Positions 15,302 through 23,978 of a stretch of 64,000 bases of DNA are shown piece after piece (the first letter of the stretch is position 1; every line of letters begins with the position of its first letter). The notes under the pieces are model-generated. The model searched no databases, was not told the origin of the DNA, and saw only the letters and a program-made list of their open reading frames with translations. This stretch comes from Actinoplanes aureus (GTDB taxonomy: Bacteria; Actinomycetota; Actinomycetes; Mycobacteriales; Micromonosporaceae). Where the stretch lies: positions 124,001-188,000 of the forward strand of contig NZ_JADQTO010000009.1 in the NCBI RefSeq assembly GCF_015704865.1, read 5' to 3'. The translations under genes and the position numbers were made by a program.

Positions 15302-16285
15302 GTGCCACGCATCCTGGTCATCGGCCTCGGCGGAACCATCGCGATGACTGGTACCGCCGGCGTCTCACCCAGCCTCTCGGCACACGACCTCGTCGACGCG
15401 GTGCCCGGGCTCGCCGGCGTCGATGCCGACCTGGACGTGCACACCTTCCGCAGCCGGCCGGGCGCCTCGCTGACGGCCGACGACGTGCGTGAACTCGCCG
15501 GCCTTCTCACCGAAGGATTTGCCGGCGGCGCGGACGGCGCGGTCGTCACGCAGGGCACGGACACGATCGAGGAGACCGCGTACGTCCTCGACCTGCTGCA
15601 CCGCGCCGACCAGCCGATCGTGGTCACCGGCGCGATGCGCAACCCCACCCTGGCCGGCGCCGACGGCCCGGCCAACCTCCTCGCCTCCGTCACCGTCGCC
15701 GCGAGCCGGTACGCCCGGGGCATCGGCTGCCTGGTCGTCATCGCCGACGAGATCCACGCCGCCGCCCGCGTCCGCAAGCGGCACACGACAAGCCCGGCGG
15801 CCTTCGTCTCACCGGACGGCGGGCCGCTCGGCTACCTGGCCGAGGGACAGGTACGCATCGTCAACCGGCCATCGCATCGCTACGCGCTGCCGGTACCCCG
15901 CAGCGACCGCCCGCTGCCGCCGGTCGGCCTCTATACCGCGACGCTCGGTGACGACGGCAGCCTCCTGCCGGTGCTCGCGGACCGGCTCGCCGGCCTGGTC
16001 ATCGCCGGCTTCGGGGTCGGCCACGTACCCGAGACGTGGGTGACGCACCTGCAACACGCCGCGGCCCGGATCCCGGTCGTCCTCGCCTCCCGCACCGGCG
16101 CCGGGTCCATCGCCACCGGCATCTACGGTTTCCCCGGCTCCGAACGCGACCTGCTCCAGCGCGGCCTGATCCCGGCCGGCATGCTCGACGCCTACAAGGC
16201 CCGCCTGCTGCTCCAGTTCCTGCTGACCACCACCACGGACCGCGGCGCCCTGGTAGCCGCCTTCGCCGAAGCCACCACGCCGTGA
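15302..16285 (+). CDS. L-asparaginase (type I/II family)
   Basis: A 327-residue asparaginase. The first catalytic threonine is T12 in ILVIGLGGTIAMTG and the second active-site block is VVTQGTDTIEETAYVLDLL with T and D; GAMRNPTLAGADGPANLL is also conserved. It hydrolyses L-asparagine to aspartate and ammonia; no signal peptide, so cytoplasmic. The start is GTG at 15302. Its stop overlaps the GTG of the kinase gene by 4 bp (GTGA), so the two are coupled. Confidence 0.9.
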   Translation: MPRILVIGLGGTIAMTGTAGVSPSLSAHDLVDAVPGLAGVDADLDVHTFRSRPGASLTADDVRELAGLLTEGFAGGADGAVVTQGTDTIEETAYVLDLLHRADQPIVVTGAMRNPTLAGADGPANLLASVTVAASRYARGIGCLVVIADEIHAAARVRKRHTTSPAAFVSPDGGPLGYLAEGQVRIVNRPSHRYALPVPRSDRPLPPVGLYTATLGDDGSLLPVLADRLAGLVIAGFGVGHVPETWVTHLQHAAARIPVVLASRTGAGSIATGIYGFPGSERDLLQRGLIPAGMLDAYKARLLLQFLLTTTTDRGALVAAFAEATTP

Positions 16286-16839
16286 CGCCGATCCTCGTCG
16301 TCGTGCGCGGCAACTCCGCCAGCGGCAAGACGACGACCGCACGCGAGGTCCGCCGCCGTTACGGCCGGGGTTGCGCGCTGATCGAACAGGACCACGTGCG
16401 CCGGGTCGTGCTCCGCGAGCACGGCGGCAACGGGGTAGCGCCGTCGTTCATCATGACGATGGCCCGCGCCGCCCTCGATGCCGGCTATCACGTGGTCCTG
16501 GAAGGCATCCTGCACACCGCCCAGTACGGCGATCCGCTGCGCCGGCTGATCGCCGACCATCCCGGGCCCACCGCCTGCTTCTACTTGGACGTCTCGTTCG
16601 ACGAGACGCTGCGCCGGCATCTGGCACGCGCCGAGCCGATTCCGGTCACCGCCGAGACGATGCGCGGCTGGTACGCCGAGCGCGACCTGCTCGGCGTGCC
16701 CGGCGAACAGGTGTTTCCGGAGACCGCGGCGTTCGACGAGGTGGTGACCACGATCCTGCACAGCAGCGGTCTGGGCCGGGCAGCAGCCATGACGCCGTGC
16801 CCCGCGACGTGCCCGAGGTGCGCGGAGAAAGCCCGCTGA
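16282..16839 (+). CDS. P-loop kinase (AAA_33/zeta-toxin-like fold)
   Basis: The 185-residue product begins ILVVVRGNSASGKTTTAREV, a Walker A typical of small-molecule kinases and chloramphenicol phosphotransferase/zeta-toxin-like folds. ALIEQDHVRR and GYHVVLEGIL follow, and a lid with R residues (TLRRHLARAEPIPVT) is present. The substrate is not evident; there is no antitoxin gene beside it, so a toxin role is unlikely. The C-terminus ends with CPATCPRC, a possible metal-binding tail. Start is GTG at 16282 overlapping the asparaginase stop. Confidence 0.8.
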   Translation: MTPILVVVRGNSASGKTTTAREVRRRYGRGCALIEQDHVRRVVLREHGGNGVAPSFIMTMARAALDAGYHVVLEGILHTAQYGDPLRRLIADHPGPTACFYLDVSFDETLRRHLARAEPIPVTAETMRGWYAERDLLGVPGEQVFPETAAFDEVVTTILHSSGLGRAAAMTPCPATCPRCAEKAR

Positions 16840-16872
16840 ACATCGCTGTCCATCAGCGGGCCGGACGGATTG

Positions 16873-16953
16873 GTGTTTCCCGGCGGTCGCGGTGGGGCCG
16901 GGACGTGGCGGCTGGCTCGCGCCGGGAGAGCGGGGACGGCCGGTCACGCGTAC
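16873..16953 (+). repeat. Repeat B, copy 3 (shortened)
   Basis: GTGTTTCCCGGCGGTCGCGG, TGGGGCCGGGACG, GGCTCGCGCCGGG, AGAGCGGGGACGGCCGG and TCACGCGTAC match copies 1 and 2 in order, with an internal gap of roughly 20 bp. It lies between the kinase stop and the TauE gene and supplies the last codons of the latter. Confidence 0.65.
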
Positions 16954-17789
16954 TGAGAAAGGAGCGTGACCGGCGAGCTCACCTCGACCCCGGCTCCGGT
17001 CCGGGCGGGCTGCAGGCCCTGGATGAGGTAGAACACGGCCAGGGCGGTGGCGAGTACGCCGAGGAGCAGTCGGAGCGTCCTCTCCGGCAGGCGGGGCTGG
17101 AGCCGGGCGCCGAGGTAGCCGCCGAGGAGTCCGCCGGCTCCGCAGAGCAGGCCGAGGAACCAGTGCGGGGCGATGTCGCCGCTGGTGGTCAGGGCCAGGA
17201 TGCCGTAGGTGCCGGCGCCGACGATGGAGGTGACGAACGTGGAGGCCAGGGCTGCCGGCGCGATCTGGGACATCGGGGTGCCCCGGCCGGCGAGCATCGG
17301 ACCGAGCAGCGAGCCGCCGCCGATGCCGTAGATGCCGCCGATGACGCCGGTGACGGTGCTGAGGCCGAGGATGGTTTGCCGTGGCAGCGGTGGGCGGTCG
17401 GCTGTGCCGGGGCGCAGGGCTCGCGCGCAGAGCCAGAGTCCGAGCGGGAGCAGGACCGCGGCAGCCACCAGGCGGAAGACCTGCGGTCCGGGGATGGCGA
17501 AGACCCGGATGACGGCTCCGAGGATGACGCCGGGAACCGTGCCGGCGATCAGTAGTCGCGCGAGCGGGCCGGTGAGCTGGCCGTTGCGCCGGTAGCGGGC
17601 CAGCGCGCCGGGGCCGGAGACGACGTTGAACAGCAGGTTCGTGGGTGTGACCGCGGGGCTGGGCACGTGCAGCACGCTGAGCTGGACCGGCAGCAGGAAC
17701 ACCGCGCCGGACACGCCGACCGGCGAGGTGACGATCGAGATGAGCAGTCCGGCGGCGAATCCGAGGAGCCCGTCCTGCCAGCTGCTCAT
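16944..17789 (-). CDS. TauE/SafE family sulfite/organosulfonate exporter-like permease
   Basis: A 281-residue membrane protein with about eight hydrophobic segments. The two family repeats are visible as GFAAGLLISIVTSPVGVSGAVFLLP with PTNLLFNVVSGPGALARY, and VTGVIGGIYGIGGGSLLGPML with GAGTYGI. TauE/SafE proteins export small anions such as sulfite or sulfoacetate. It is alone, so the substrate is open; the sulfonate operon is 33 kb away. The last residues overlap repeat B copy 3, suggesting the repeat's arrival altered the C-terminus. Confidence 0.88.
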   Translation of the reverse strand: MSSWQDGLLGFAAGLLISIVTSPVGVSGAVFLLPVQLSVLHVPSPAVTPTNLLFNVVSGPGALARYRRNGQLTGPLARLLIAGTVPGVILGAVIRVFAIPGPQVFRLVAAAVLLPLGLWLCARALRPGTADRPPLPRQTILGLSTVTGVIGGIYGIGGGSLLGPMLAGRGTPMSQIAPAALASTFVTSIVGAGTYGILALTTSGDIAPHWFLGLLCGAGGLLGGYLGARLQPRLPERTLRLLLGVLATALAVFYLIQGLQPARTGAGVEVSSPVTLLSQYA

Positions 17790-17804
17790 GATCGGAACTT
17801 TACG

Positions 17805-19124
17805 TCAGTTTCGGGGCCACACCTGGACCGGCACCCGGGGGAACGCCGCCGTCAGGAACCGTTCGGTGAGGTGGTCGCGGAGCAGGCAGTCCGGCCAGTT
17901 GTCCAGCACTTCGGGCAGGGTGCGGTGGCCGAGGGCCAGCTGGAGAAGGGCGGCCGGCGGGACGGCGGCGTGGGTCCCGGGGTCGGTGGACGGGCTGTCG
18001 GCACCCCGGATGGCCGTCACGGTCGCCAGTTCGCCGCCGGTGAACTCCAGGCGGGCGGCGCGGCCGTACATGTCGATGGTCAGCGCCGGCTCGTGCCAGC
18101 GCAGGCCGGCCGTCTGCCAGCGGGCCCGCAGCAGCGGTTGGAGCCGGGCGAGCAGGTCGGCCGGGTCGCCGGTGCGCACGTACCAGCCTCGGGGGCGCTT
18201 CGGTACGCCGGGCAGGCCGAGCCGGGCCAGCGGGTGGGCCGGATCGAGGATCGGGCGGACCGCGGTGAACGGACGGTCCTCCGCCGCCGCGTACTCCCGG
18301 CCGATGTGGCCCAGATATGCCCGCATGACTTCGACGGCCGCCGGCCAGCGGGCCGGTTGCTCGCAGGCCGCCGCGAACACCGCGAGCTCGCCGGCCGCGG
18401 ACAAACGGGCGCCGTGCACCAGATAACCCAGTGCCCCGGAGCCGTCCGTCAGTACCGCGACCGAGCGCCGCGCGAGGTCGGCCGTGCGGCGCCCGGCGAT
18501 CTCGTACCGCCAGACCGCCGCGTCCCTCGGGCAGATCAGGACGTCCCCGCCGGCGAGCCGCGAGTCGATGCCGGCGAGGGCGTCCGCGTCGACGGCCGTC
18601 GCGGGGCGGATCGCGAGGCCGCCGGGCCGGCTCGTGGTGGCCGGCAGCTCGGCGGCGGGCACGGTCGCGGCACCATCGTTGGCCAGGGCGTAGTCGTAGC
18701 CGAGCCGCCGGTAGAAGTACGGGATTCCCTCGATCATCTGGACCGGGACGCCGGCGGTCGCGTACCGCTCGTGCAGCGCGGCGAACAGCCGTTCGGTGAG
18801 CCGGTTCCCGCGGTGCTCCGGTGCGGTGCCGACCAGTTCGATCTGGGCGACGGGCAGCCGTACTCCCGCCAGGTTCCAGTCCTGCCGCAGGCCGACGAGG
18901 CTGGCCACCGGGCGGCCGGTGACCTGGTCCTCGGCGACCAGGAAGTCGTCGGGGGTGACCGAGGGGTGACCGTCCAGCAGGTCCTCGACCCAGGCGGCGA
19001 TGCCGGGATGCGGTTTCCCGCCGGTCACCGCCTGGAGCTGGACCGCTGCTTGCAGCTCGGCCAGCGCGGCGGCGTCGGAGGTCCGGCCGGGCCGGATGAT
19101 GTAACGAGCGGTGTCCCCAGTCAT
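17805..19124 (-). CDS. GNAT acetyltransferase of the Eis type (GNAT plus SCP2-like domain)
   Basis: The 439-residue product has an N-terminal GNAT domain (residues 8-150; acetyl-CoA loop QIELVGTAPEHRGNRLTERLF, a Q/RxxGxG-like segment), a second GNAT-like fold in the middle, and a C-terminal SCP2-like domain ending with a free terminal carboxylate as in Eis. Eis proteins multiply acetylate aminoglycosides or lysine side chains. The IEGIPYFYRRLGYDYAL segment is characteristic. It is monocistronic; substrate unknown. Confidence 0.85.
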   Translation of the reverse strand: MTGDTARYIIRPGRTSDAAALAELQAAVQLQAVTGGKPHPGIAAWVEDLLDGHPSVTPDDFLVAEDQVTGRPVASLVGLRQDWNLAGVRLPVAQIELVGTAPEHRGNRLTERLFAALHERYATAGVPVQMIEGIPYFYRRLGYDYALANDGAATVPAAELPATTSRPGGLAIRPATAVDADALAGIDSRLAGGDVLICPRDAAVWRYEIAGRRTADLARRSVAVLTDGSGALGYLVHGARLSAAGELAVFAAACEQPARWPAAVEVMRAYLGHIGREYAAAEDRPFTAVRPILDPAHPLARLGLPGVPKRPRGWYVRTGDPADLLARLQPLLRARWQTAGLRWHEPALTIDMYGRAARLEFTGGELATVTAIRGADSPSTDPGTHAAVPPAALLQLALGHRTLPEVLDNWPDCLLRDHLTERFLTAAFPRVPVQVWPRN

Positions 19125-19224
19125 GCCTTACGTTCTATCAGTTCCCGGCAAGCGGGCCGTCCACGTGTCGGCCTCGATGAGCAGCCGACCGACCGGGCCG
19201 CCGGACGACTGATACAACATCACC

Positions 19225-20841
19225 ATGACTGAAACAGATGCACGGCCTCCGGCCGGCCTGCGCGAGGCGATCGAACAGGGCCGCACCACGCTCGGTATCG
19301 AGCTGGGGTCGACCCGGATCAAGGCCGTGCTGACCGGCCCGGGCCACGAGGCGATCGCGGTCGGCAGTCACGACTGGGAGAACCAGTTCGTCGACCGGGT
19401 CTGGACGTACTCGCTGGAGGCGGTCTGGGCCGGCCTGCAAGGCTGCTACGCCGCGCTGGCCGAGGACGTACGCCGGCGCTACGGGGTCGAGCTGCGCACC
19501 ACCGGGGCGCTCGGCGTCTCCGCGATGATGCACGGCTACCTCGCCTTCGACGCCGAGGGCGAGTTGCTCACCCCGTTCCGCACGTGGCGCAACACCAACA
19601 CCGGCGAGGCCGCCGAGCAGCTGAGCGAGCTGTTCGGCTACAACATCCCGCACCGCTGGAGCATCGCCCACCTGCACCAGGCAGTTCTCAACGGCGAGGA
19701 CCACATCGGCCGCCTGGCGCACCTGACCACGCTCGCCGGGTACGTGCACTGGCAGCTCACCGGCCGGCAGGTGCTCGGCACCGGCGACGCCAGCGGCATG
19801 TTCCCCATCGACATCGCGACCGGCGGCTACGACGCCCGGATGCTGAACCAGTTCGACGACCTGGTCGCCGGGCGCGGCCTGCCGCTGAAGCTGGCCGAGC
19901 TGCTGCCCGCCGTGCTGCCCGCCGGTGAGCCGGCCGGCGAACTCACCGAGGCCGGTGCGCGGCTGCTCGACCCCAGCGGCACCCTCCAGCCGGGCATCGC
20001 GATGTGCCCGCCGGAGGGCGACGCCGGCACCGGCATGGTGGCCACCAACTCGGTCGCCCGGCGCACCGGCAACGTCAGCGCCGGCACCAGCATCTTCGCG
20101 ATGATCGTGCTGGACGGCCAGCTGAGCCGGATGCATCCCGAGATCGACCTGGTCACCACGCCGGCCGGCGACCTGGTCGCGATGGTGCACTGCAACAACG
20201 GCGCCAGCGAGCTGAACTCCTGGGCCGGCCTGTTCGCCGAGTTCGCCGCGGCGCTGGGAGTGGAGCGGGACAGCTCGACGATCTTCGAGACGCTGTTCCG
20301 TTCCGCGCTGGGCGGGGCGCCGGACGGTGGCGGGCTGATGGCGTTCAACAACCTGTCCGGCGAGCCGATCACCAAGCTGCACGAGGGCCGGCCGTTGTTC
20401 CTGCGTACGCCCGGCAGTGACCTCACCCTGGCCACCTTCATGCGTACGCAGCTGTACGCCGCGCTGGCCACGCTGCGCATCGGCATGGACGTGCTGCAGA
20501 AGGCCGAGTCGGTCCGACTGGACCGGATGTTCGCCCACGGCGGCCTGTTCAAGACCGAGGGTGTGGCGCAGAAGTTGCTCGCCGCGGCCATCAACACGCC
20601 GGTCTCGGTCGGCAACCTGGCCTCCGAGGGCGGCGCCTGGGGCATCGCGGTCCTGGCCGCGTTCCTGGTCGGCCGCACGCCCGGGCAGAGCCTGGACGAC
20701 TACCTGACCACCTCGGTGTTCGCCGGCGCCCAGCTGGACACCGCCGAGCCCGACCCGGCGGATGTGGCCGGCTTCGACGCCTTCATGCAGCGTTACGTCG
20801 CCGCGCTGCCGGTTCAGCAGGCGGCCGTGGAGCACAGCTGA
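19225..20841 (+). CDS. FGGY-family carbohydrate kinase (xylulokinase/ribulokinase-like)
   Basis: A 538-residue sugar kinase of the ASKHA fold. PHOSPHATE-1 is GIELGSTRIKAVL (residues 29-41), the substrate region holds GVSAMMHGYLAFD, and the C-terminal adenosine region is FAHGGLFKTEGVAQKLLAAA. It belongs to the group often annotated as ATPase in ara/ulose operons of Gram-positives; the exact sugar is unclear since no isomerase or epimerase is adjacent. Transcription appears to stop at a perfect 13-bp hairpin 14 bp after the stop codon. Confidence 0.85.
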   Translation: MTETDARPPAGLREAIEQGRTTLGIELGSTRIKAVLTGPGHEAIAVGSHDWENQFVDRVWTYSLEAVWAGLQGCYAALAEDVRRRYGVELRTTGALGVSAMMHGYLAFDAEGELLTPFRTWRNTNTGEAAEQLSELFGYNIPHRWSIAHLHQAVLNGEDHIGRLAHLTTLAGYVHWQLTGRQVLGTGDASGMFPIDIATGGYDARMLNQFDDLVAGRGLPLKLAELLPAVLPAGEPAGELTEAGARLLDPSGTLQPGIAMCPPEGDAGTGMVATNSVARRTGNVSAGTSIFAMIVLDGQLSRMHPEIDLVTTPAGDLVAMVHCNNGASELNSWAGLFAEFAAALGVERDSSTIFETLFRSALGGAPDGGGLMAFNNLSGEPITKLHEGRPLFLRTPGSDLTLATFMRTQLYAALATLRIGMDVLQKAESVRLDRMFAHGGLFKTEGVAQKLLAAAINTPVSVGNLASEGGAWGIAVLAAFLVGRTPGQSLDDYLTTSVFAGAQLDTAEPDPADVAGFDAFMQRYVAALPVQQAAVEHS

Positions 20842-20854
20842 CCACGACGCCGGG

Positions 20855-20884
20855 CGGTGGGCCCGCGATGCCGCGGGCCCACCG
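20855..20884 (+). terminator. Strong hairpin terminator after FGGY kinase
   Basis: CGGTGGGCCCGCG-ATGC-CGCGGGCCCACCG, a perfect 13-bp stem with a 4-nt loop, no U tract. It lies 15 bp upstream of the immunity-like gene start, so it could also act in the leader of that gene. Confidence 0.75.
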
Positions 20885-20898
20885 ATAGCGTTGCAGGG

Positions 20899-21453
20899 GT
20901 GGCGGACGAGAATCTGATCATCGAGCTCAGCACGGCCGAGCTGCGCGAGGTCGCGGGCTATGCGGTGGCCTGCGCGGAACCCGCACTGGAGATCTTCGAA
21001 CGGGAGTGCCCCGACGATCCGCGCCCACGAGCCGCGATCGACGCCGCGCGGGCGTTCGCGGCCGGCGGCGAGCGCACCAAAGCGATCCGGGACAGCGCGT
21101 GGGCGGCACAGCGGGCCTATCAGGAGACCCGCGACGCCGACCAGGCTGCGGCGAGCGACGCCGCACGGGCGGCCGTCGCCGCGGCCAGTGCGGCGTTCCT
21201 GCATCCGTTGGCGAAGGCGACCCAGGTGCTGCACATCCTCGGCCCGGCCGGCCACGCGGCTCGCGCGTTCGAACTCGACGCGGGCGACGACCGTACCGTC
21301 GGCGCCGGCTACCTGGCGAGGGCGCGGGACCTGGCCGGTCCGGTCGTGGTGAGCGTTCTGCGGCGCTACCCGGACGCGCCGGGCGGTCGCGGCCGCGTCG
21401 GGGAGCTGGTGCGTGAGCTGGACGCGTCGTTGCGGCACCCGGGCGCCGGCTAA
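20899..21453 (+). CDS. Putative immunity protein, Imm5-like
   Basis: The 184-residue, almost wholly alpha-helical, alanine-rich product shows the pattern of the Imm-5 family of polymorphic-toxin immunity proteins: an N-terminal LREVAGYAVACAEPALEIFE, a central ARAFAAGGERTKAIRDSAWAAQRAYQE and a pattern of AxxAA helices. Start GTG at 20899 follows GCAGGGG closely. No toxin gene is adjacent, so it is an orphan; protection against a neighbour's toxin is possible. The family assignment is from pattern memory and should be checked. Confidence 0.55.
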   Translation: MADENLIIELSTAELREVAGYAVACAEPALEIFERECPDDPRPRAAIDAARAFAAGGERTKAIRDSAWAAQRAYQETRDADQAAASDAARAAVAAASAAFLHPLAKATQVLHILGPAGHAARAFELDAGDDRTVGAGYLARARDLAGPVVVSVLRRYPDAPGGRGRVGELVRELDASLRHPGAG

Positions 21454-21467
21454 TCGAGACGCACGAC

Positions 21468-22481
21468 TCACTTCTCCGGGCGCTGCCAGGGCTTCGCGGC
21501 GATGCCGTAGACCACGGTGGTGTAACCGGTGACCGTGCCGGCCGGGATGCCGCCCATGTCCTCGGTGAAGCGGTGGCGCTCACCGATGAACACGCCGGTC
21601 ACCGGGTCGATGATGATCTCCTGCTGCTGGCCCGCGGCGGTGACGCCCAGGGCCGTACCGGTGCGCCCGTCGAGCGTCGCCCGCTGCTCGGTGATCTTCA
21701 GGACGGGTAGATGGGTCAGGGCCCGGTAGAGTGCCGCACGCAGATCGGCCGGGAGCCGGCCGCTGCGCAGTGCGTCGGCGACGTAGACGAGAACTTCCTG
21801 GTCCGGGTCCTGGCCGCGGCCGTCGGTGTCGTCACGCAGGCGGTCGTAGAGCTCACGTGGGTCGCGGGGCAGGCCGGCGATGAACTTGGCGGTGGGGCTC
21901 TGCCAGCCGCCGTCCGCGTTGCACAGGTCGCCCTGGTCCGGATAGAAGGATCCGCACCGGCCGCTGAGCCGCTCCGGCGCCGACCGGACGTCGAGTCCGG
22001 CGGCCTTGATCGCGGCATCGCTGCCCAGCAGGCGGGTGCGTTCGCCGGTGTCGGTGCGCAGCATGTACCACTCACCGACCGGGTCGGCCGGCACCCAGGT
22101 CTCGTCGCGGCTGCCGGCCAGCACGGCGGCGTCCGGGCTCTGACTGAGGTACATCGCGTGGGTGGCGATGTAGCGGTAGGCGCCGGCCGGCACCGGCTCG
22201 TCCACGGTCCGGATCTGGGCGTCGGCGGCGGCGTCCAGGGTGTGCGCCACCTCGACCATCGCGCCTTGCGGCGCGCTGTCCCGCAGCACGGCGACGCCGA
22301 TCACCGCCCCGGTCAGGACGACGGCCGCGGCCGCGAGCGACAGCCGGGGCCGCAGGCGGCGCGTCACGGTCGGCTCCTCCACATTCGCCAGCACCCGTAC
22401 GCGGACGCGGCGCAGCGTGTCCGCGTCCTCCTCCGGAACCGGGTACAGCTCGTGCAGGGCAACGTCGAGGTCGTCGGTCAT
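21468..22481 (-). CDS. Single-pass membrane protein, CU044_5270-like sigma-factor partner
   Basis: The 337-residue product has a charged cytoplasmic N-terminus (residues 1-45), one transmembrane helix (LSLAAAAVVLTGAVIGVAVL) and a long extracytoplasmic domain that starts GAMVEVAHTLDAAADAQI and ends with strands such as ALGVTAAGQQQEIIIDPVTGVFIGE. This layout matches the CU044_5270 family encoded beside ECF sigma factors in Micromonosporaceae and Streptomyces. It probably regulates or is regulated with the sigma factor, whose stop overlaps its start by 4 bp. Confidence 0.8.
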   Translation of the reverse strand: MTDDLDVALHELYPVPEEDADTLRRVRVRVLANVEEPTVTRRLRPRLSLAAAAVVLTGAVIGVAVLRDSAPQGAMVEVAHTLDAAADAQIRTVDEPVPAGAYRYIATHAMYLSQSPDAAVLAGSRDETWVPADPVGEWYMLRTDTGERTRLLGSDAAIKAAGLDVRSAPERLSGRCGSFYPDQGDLCNADGGWQSPTAKFIAGLPRDPRELYDRLRDDTDGRGQDPDQEVLVYVADALRSGRLPADLRAALYRALTHLPVLKITEQRATLDGRTGTALGVTAAGQQQEIIIDPVTGVFIGERHRFTEDMGGIPAGTVTGYTTVVYGIAAKPWQRPEK

Positions 22482-23098
22482 GACGGGCCTTCCGTCGGCG
22501 GGAAAGTGGTGGCCGCGACAGCCCGCAGCGCGCGCCGGACCCGGTGCAGCCGGGACCGGACGGTGCCCTCCGGGATGCCGAGGGCGGTGGCTATCTCCCG
22601 GCTGTCGAACCCGGCGAGGCTGTTCAGCAGCAGCACTTCCCGGTCGCCGTCGGGGAGGGCGGCGATCGCGGCGGTCAGACCGGCCAGCCGGGTACGGGCG
22701 TCGAGCCGTTCCGCGACCCGGTCCTCGGTCCCGTCGTCCGGTGCGGTGTGCCCGGAGAGCCGCTGCGACATGCGCTGCTGCTGCGCCTGGACGCGGTGGT
22801 GGCGGCGGAGCAGGTTGACGGCTATGCCGTACAACCAGGCCCGGGCGGTGCCCCGCTCGGGGCGGTAGTCACCGCGAGCCGACCAGGCGGTCAGGAACGT
22901 CTCGGCGACCAGGTCCTCGGCCTGTGCCGCCTCGACCTGCCGGGCCAGATAGCGCCACAGACCCGGCGCGTGGTCGTCGAAGATCGCGGCGAACCGGTCC
23001 GACGCCTGCGGTCCGGCCAGCCACGAACCGGCCGGGAGATCGCCTCCTGCGGTCAAGGGCACCTCCCGGCCGGCCGTCCCCGCCACTCGTGAACTCAT
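22478..23098 (-). CDS. ECF-type RNA polymerase sigma factor
   Basis: A 206-residue sigma-70 family protein with region 2 (YLARQVEAAQAEDLVAETFLTAW, then GTARAWLYGIAVNLLRRH) and region 4 (LPDGDREVLLLNSLAGFDSREIATALGIPEGTVRSRLHRVRRAL). No extra C-terminal domain. It directs RNA polymerase to an unknown regulon; the co-transcribed membrane protein at 21468 (ATGA overlap) is its natural partner. The first 30 residues are weakly conserved and an internal start is possible. Confidence 0.9.
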   Translation of the reverse strand: MSSRVAGTAGREVPLTAGGDLPAGSWLAGPQASDRFAAIFDDHAPGLWRYLARQVEAAQAEDLVAETFLTAWSARGDYRPERGTARAWLYGIAVNLLRRHHRVQAQQQRMSQRLSGHTAPDDGTEDRVAERLDARTRLAGLTAAIAALPDGDREVLLLNSLAGFDSREIATALGIPEGTVRSRLHRVRRALRAVAATTFPPTEGPS

Positions 23099-23144
23099 GT
23101 CAGGTATTGCCAGAAGTGGCGTTACGCGTTCACCAGTTTCGTGC

Positions 23145-23978
23145 TCAAGCCTGATAGCCGTTCAGGAAGGTGAGCAGGTCGTTGCCGAGCTGGTCCTTGT
23201 GCGTGTCGGTGATGCCGTGCGGCGCACCCGGGTAGACGATCAGCTCGGCACCCTTGACCAGCGCGGCCGACGCCTTGCCGCCCACCTCGAACGGCACCAC
23301 CTGGTCGTCGTCGCCGTGGATCACCAGGGTGGGCACGTCGAACTTGGCCAGGTCGTCGCGGAAGTCGGTGGCCGAGAACGCGGCGATCGACTCGTACGCG
23401 TTGCGGTGGCCCGCCGCCATCGACTGCAACCAGAACGCCCGCCGGATGCCCTCGGACACGTCGGCCCCGGGCCGGTTGTTGCCGAAGAACGGCCCGTCGG
23501 CGAGGTCGCGATAGAGCTGCGACCGGTCGGCGGCGGATCCGGCCCGGATGCCGTCGAACACCTCGACCGGTACGCCACCGGGGTTGTCGTCGCGGCGCAC
23601 CATCAGCGGCGGCACCGCCGAGACCAGCACCGCCTGCGCCACCCGGGCGGTGCCGTGCCGCCCGATGTAGCGGGTGATCTCGCCGCCGCCGGTGGAGAAC
23701 CCGACAAGCGTCACCTCGCGCAGGTCCAGGTGCTCGATCAGAGCGGCCAGGTCGTCGGCGTACGTGTCCATCTCGTTGCCGTGCCAGGTCTGCGTGGACC
23801 GGCCGTGCCCGCGCCGGTCGTGCGCGATCACCCGGTAACCGTTCCCGGCCAGGAACAGCTGCTGCGCCTCCCAGCTGTCCGAGTTGAGCGGCCAGCCGTG
23901 GCTGAGCACCACCGGACGCCCGGCGCCCCAGTCCTTGTAGTAGATCTGCGTACCGTCGGAGGTGGTCACGAAGCTCAT
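23145..23978 (-). CDS. Alpha/beta hydrolase (non-heme haloperoxidase-like esterase)
   Basis: A 277-residue alpha/beta hydrolase. Oxyanion region LSHGWPLNSDSW, nucleophile elbow GFSTGGG with the serine in G-F-S-T-G, acid region VIHGDDDQVVPFE, and the catalytic histidine in GAPHGITDTH. This pattern is that of cofactor-free chloroperoxidases/esterases (CPO-like). ATG at 23978 overlaps the stop of the upstream hydrolase (ATGA). Probably an esterase or perhydrolase in the cytoplasm. Confidence 0.88.
   Translation of the reverse strand: MSFVTTSDGTQIYYKDWGAGRPVVLSHGWPLNSDSWEAQQLFLAGNGYRVIAHDRRGHGRSTQTWHGNEMDTYADDLAALIEHLDLREVTLVGFSTGGGEITRYIGRHGTARVAQAVLVSAVPPLMVRRDDNPGGVPVEVFDGIRAGSAADRSQLYRDLADGPFFGNNRPGADVSEGIRRAFWLQSMAAGHRNAYESIAAFSATDFRDDLAKFDVPTLVIHGDDDQVVPFEVGGKASAALVKGAELIVYPGAPHGITDTHKDQLGNDLLTFLNGYQA

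Noticed and set aside
16282..16839. Zeta-type toxin of a toxin-antitoxin pair
   Set aside because: The fold is compatible, but no epsilon-like antitoxin is adjacent and the gene is coupled to an asparaginase; kept as a generic P-loop kinase.
19138..21471. 777-codon frame antisense to the FGGY kinase and immunity-like gene
   Set aside because: Low-complexity translation antisense to genes with clear conserved motifs; no start signal.
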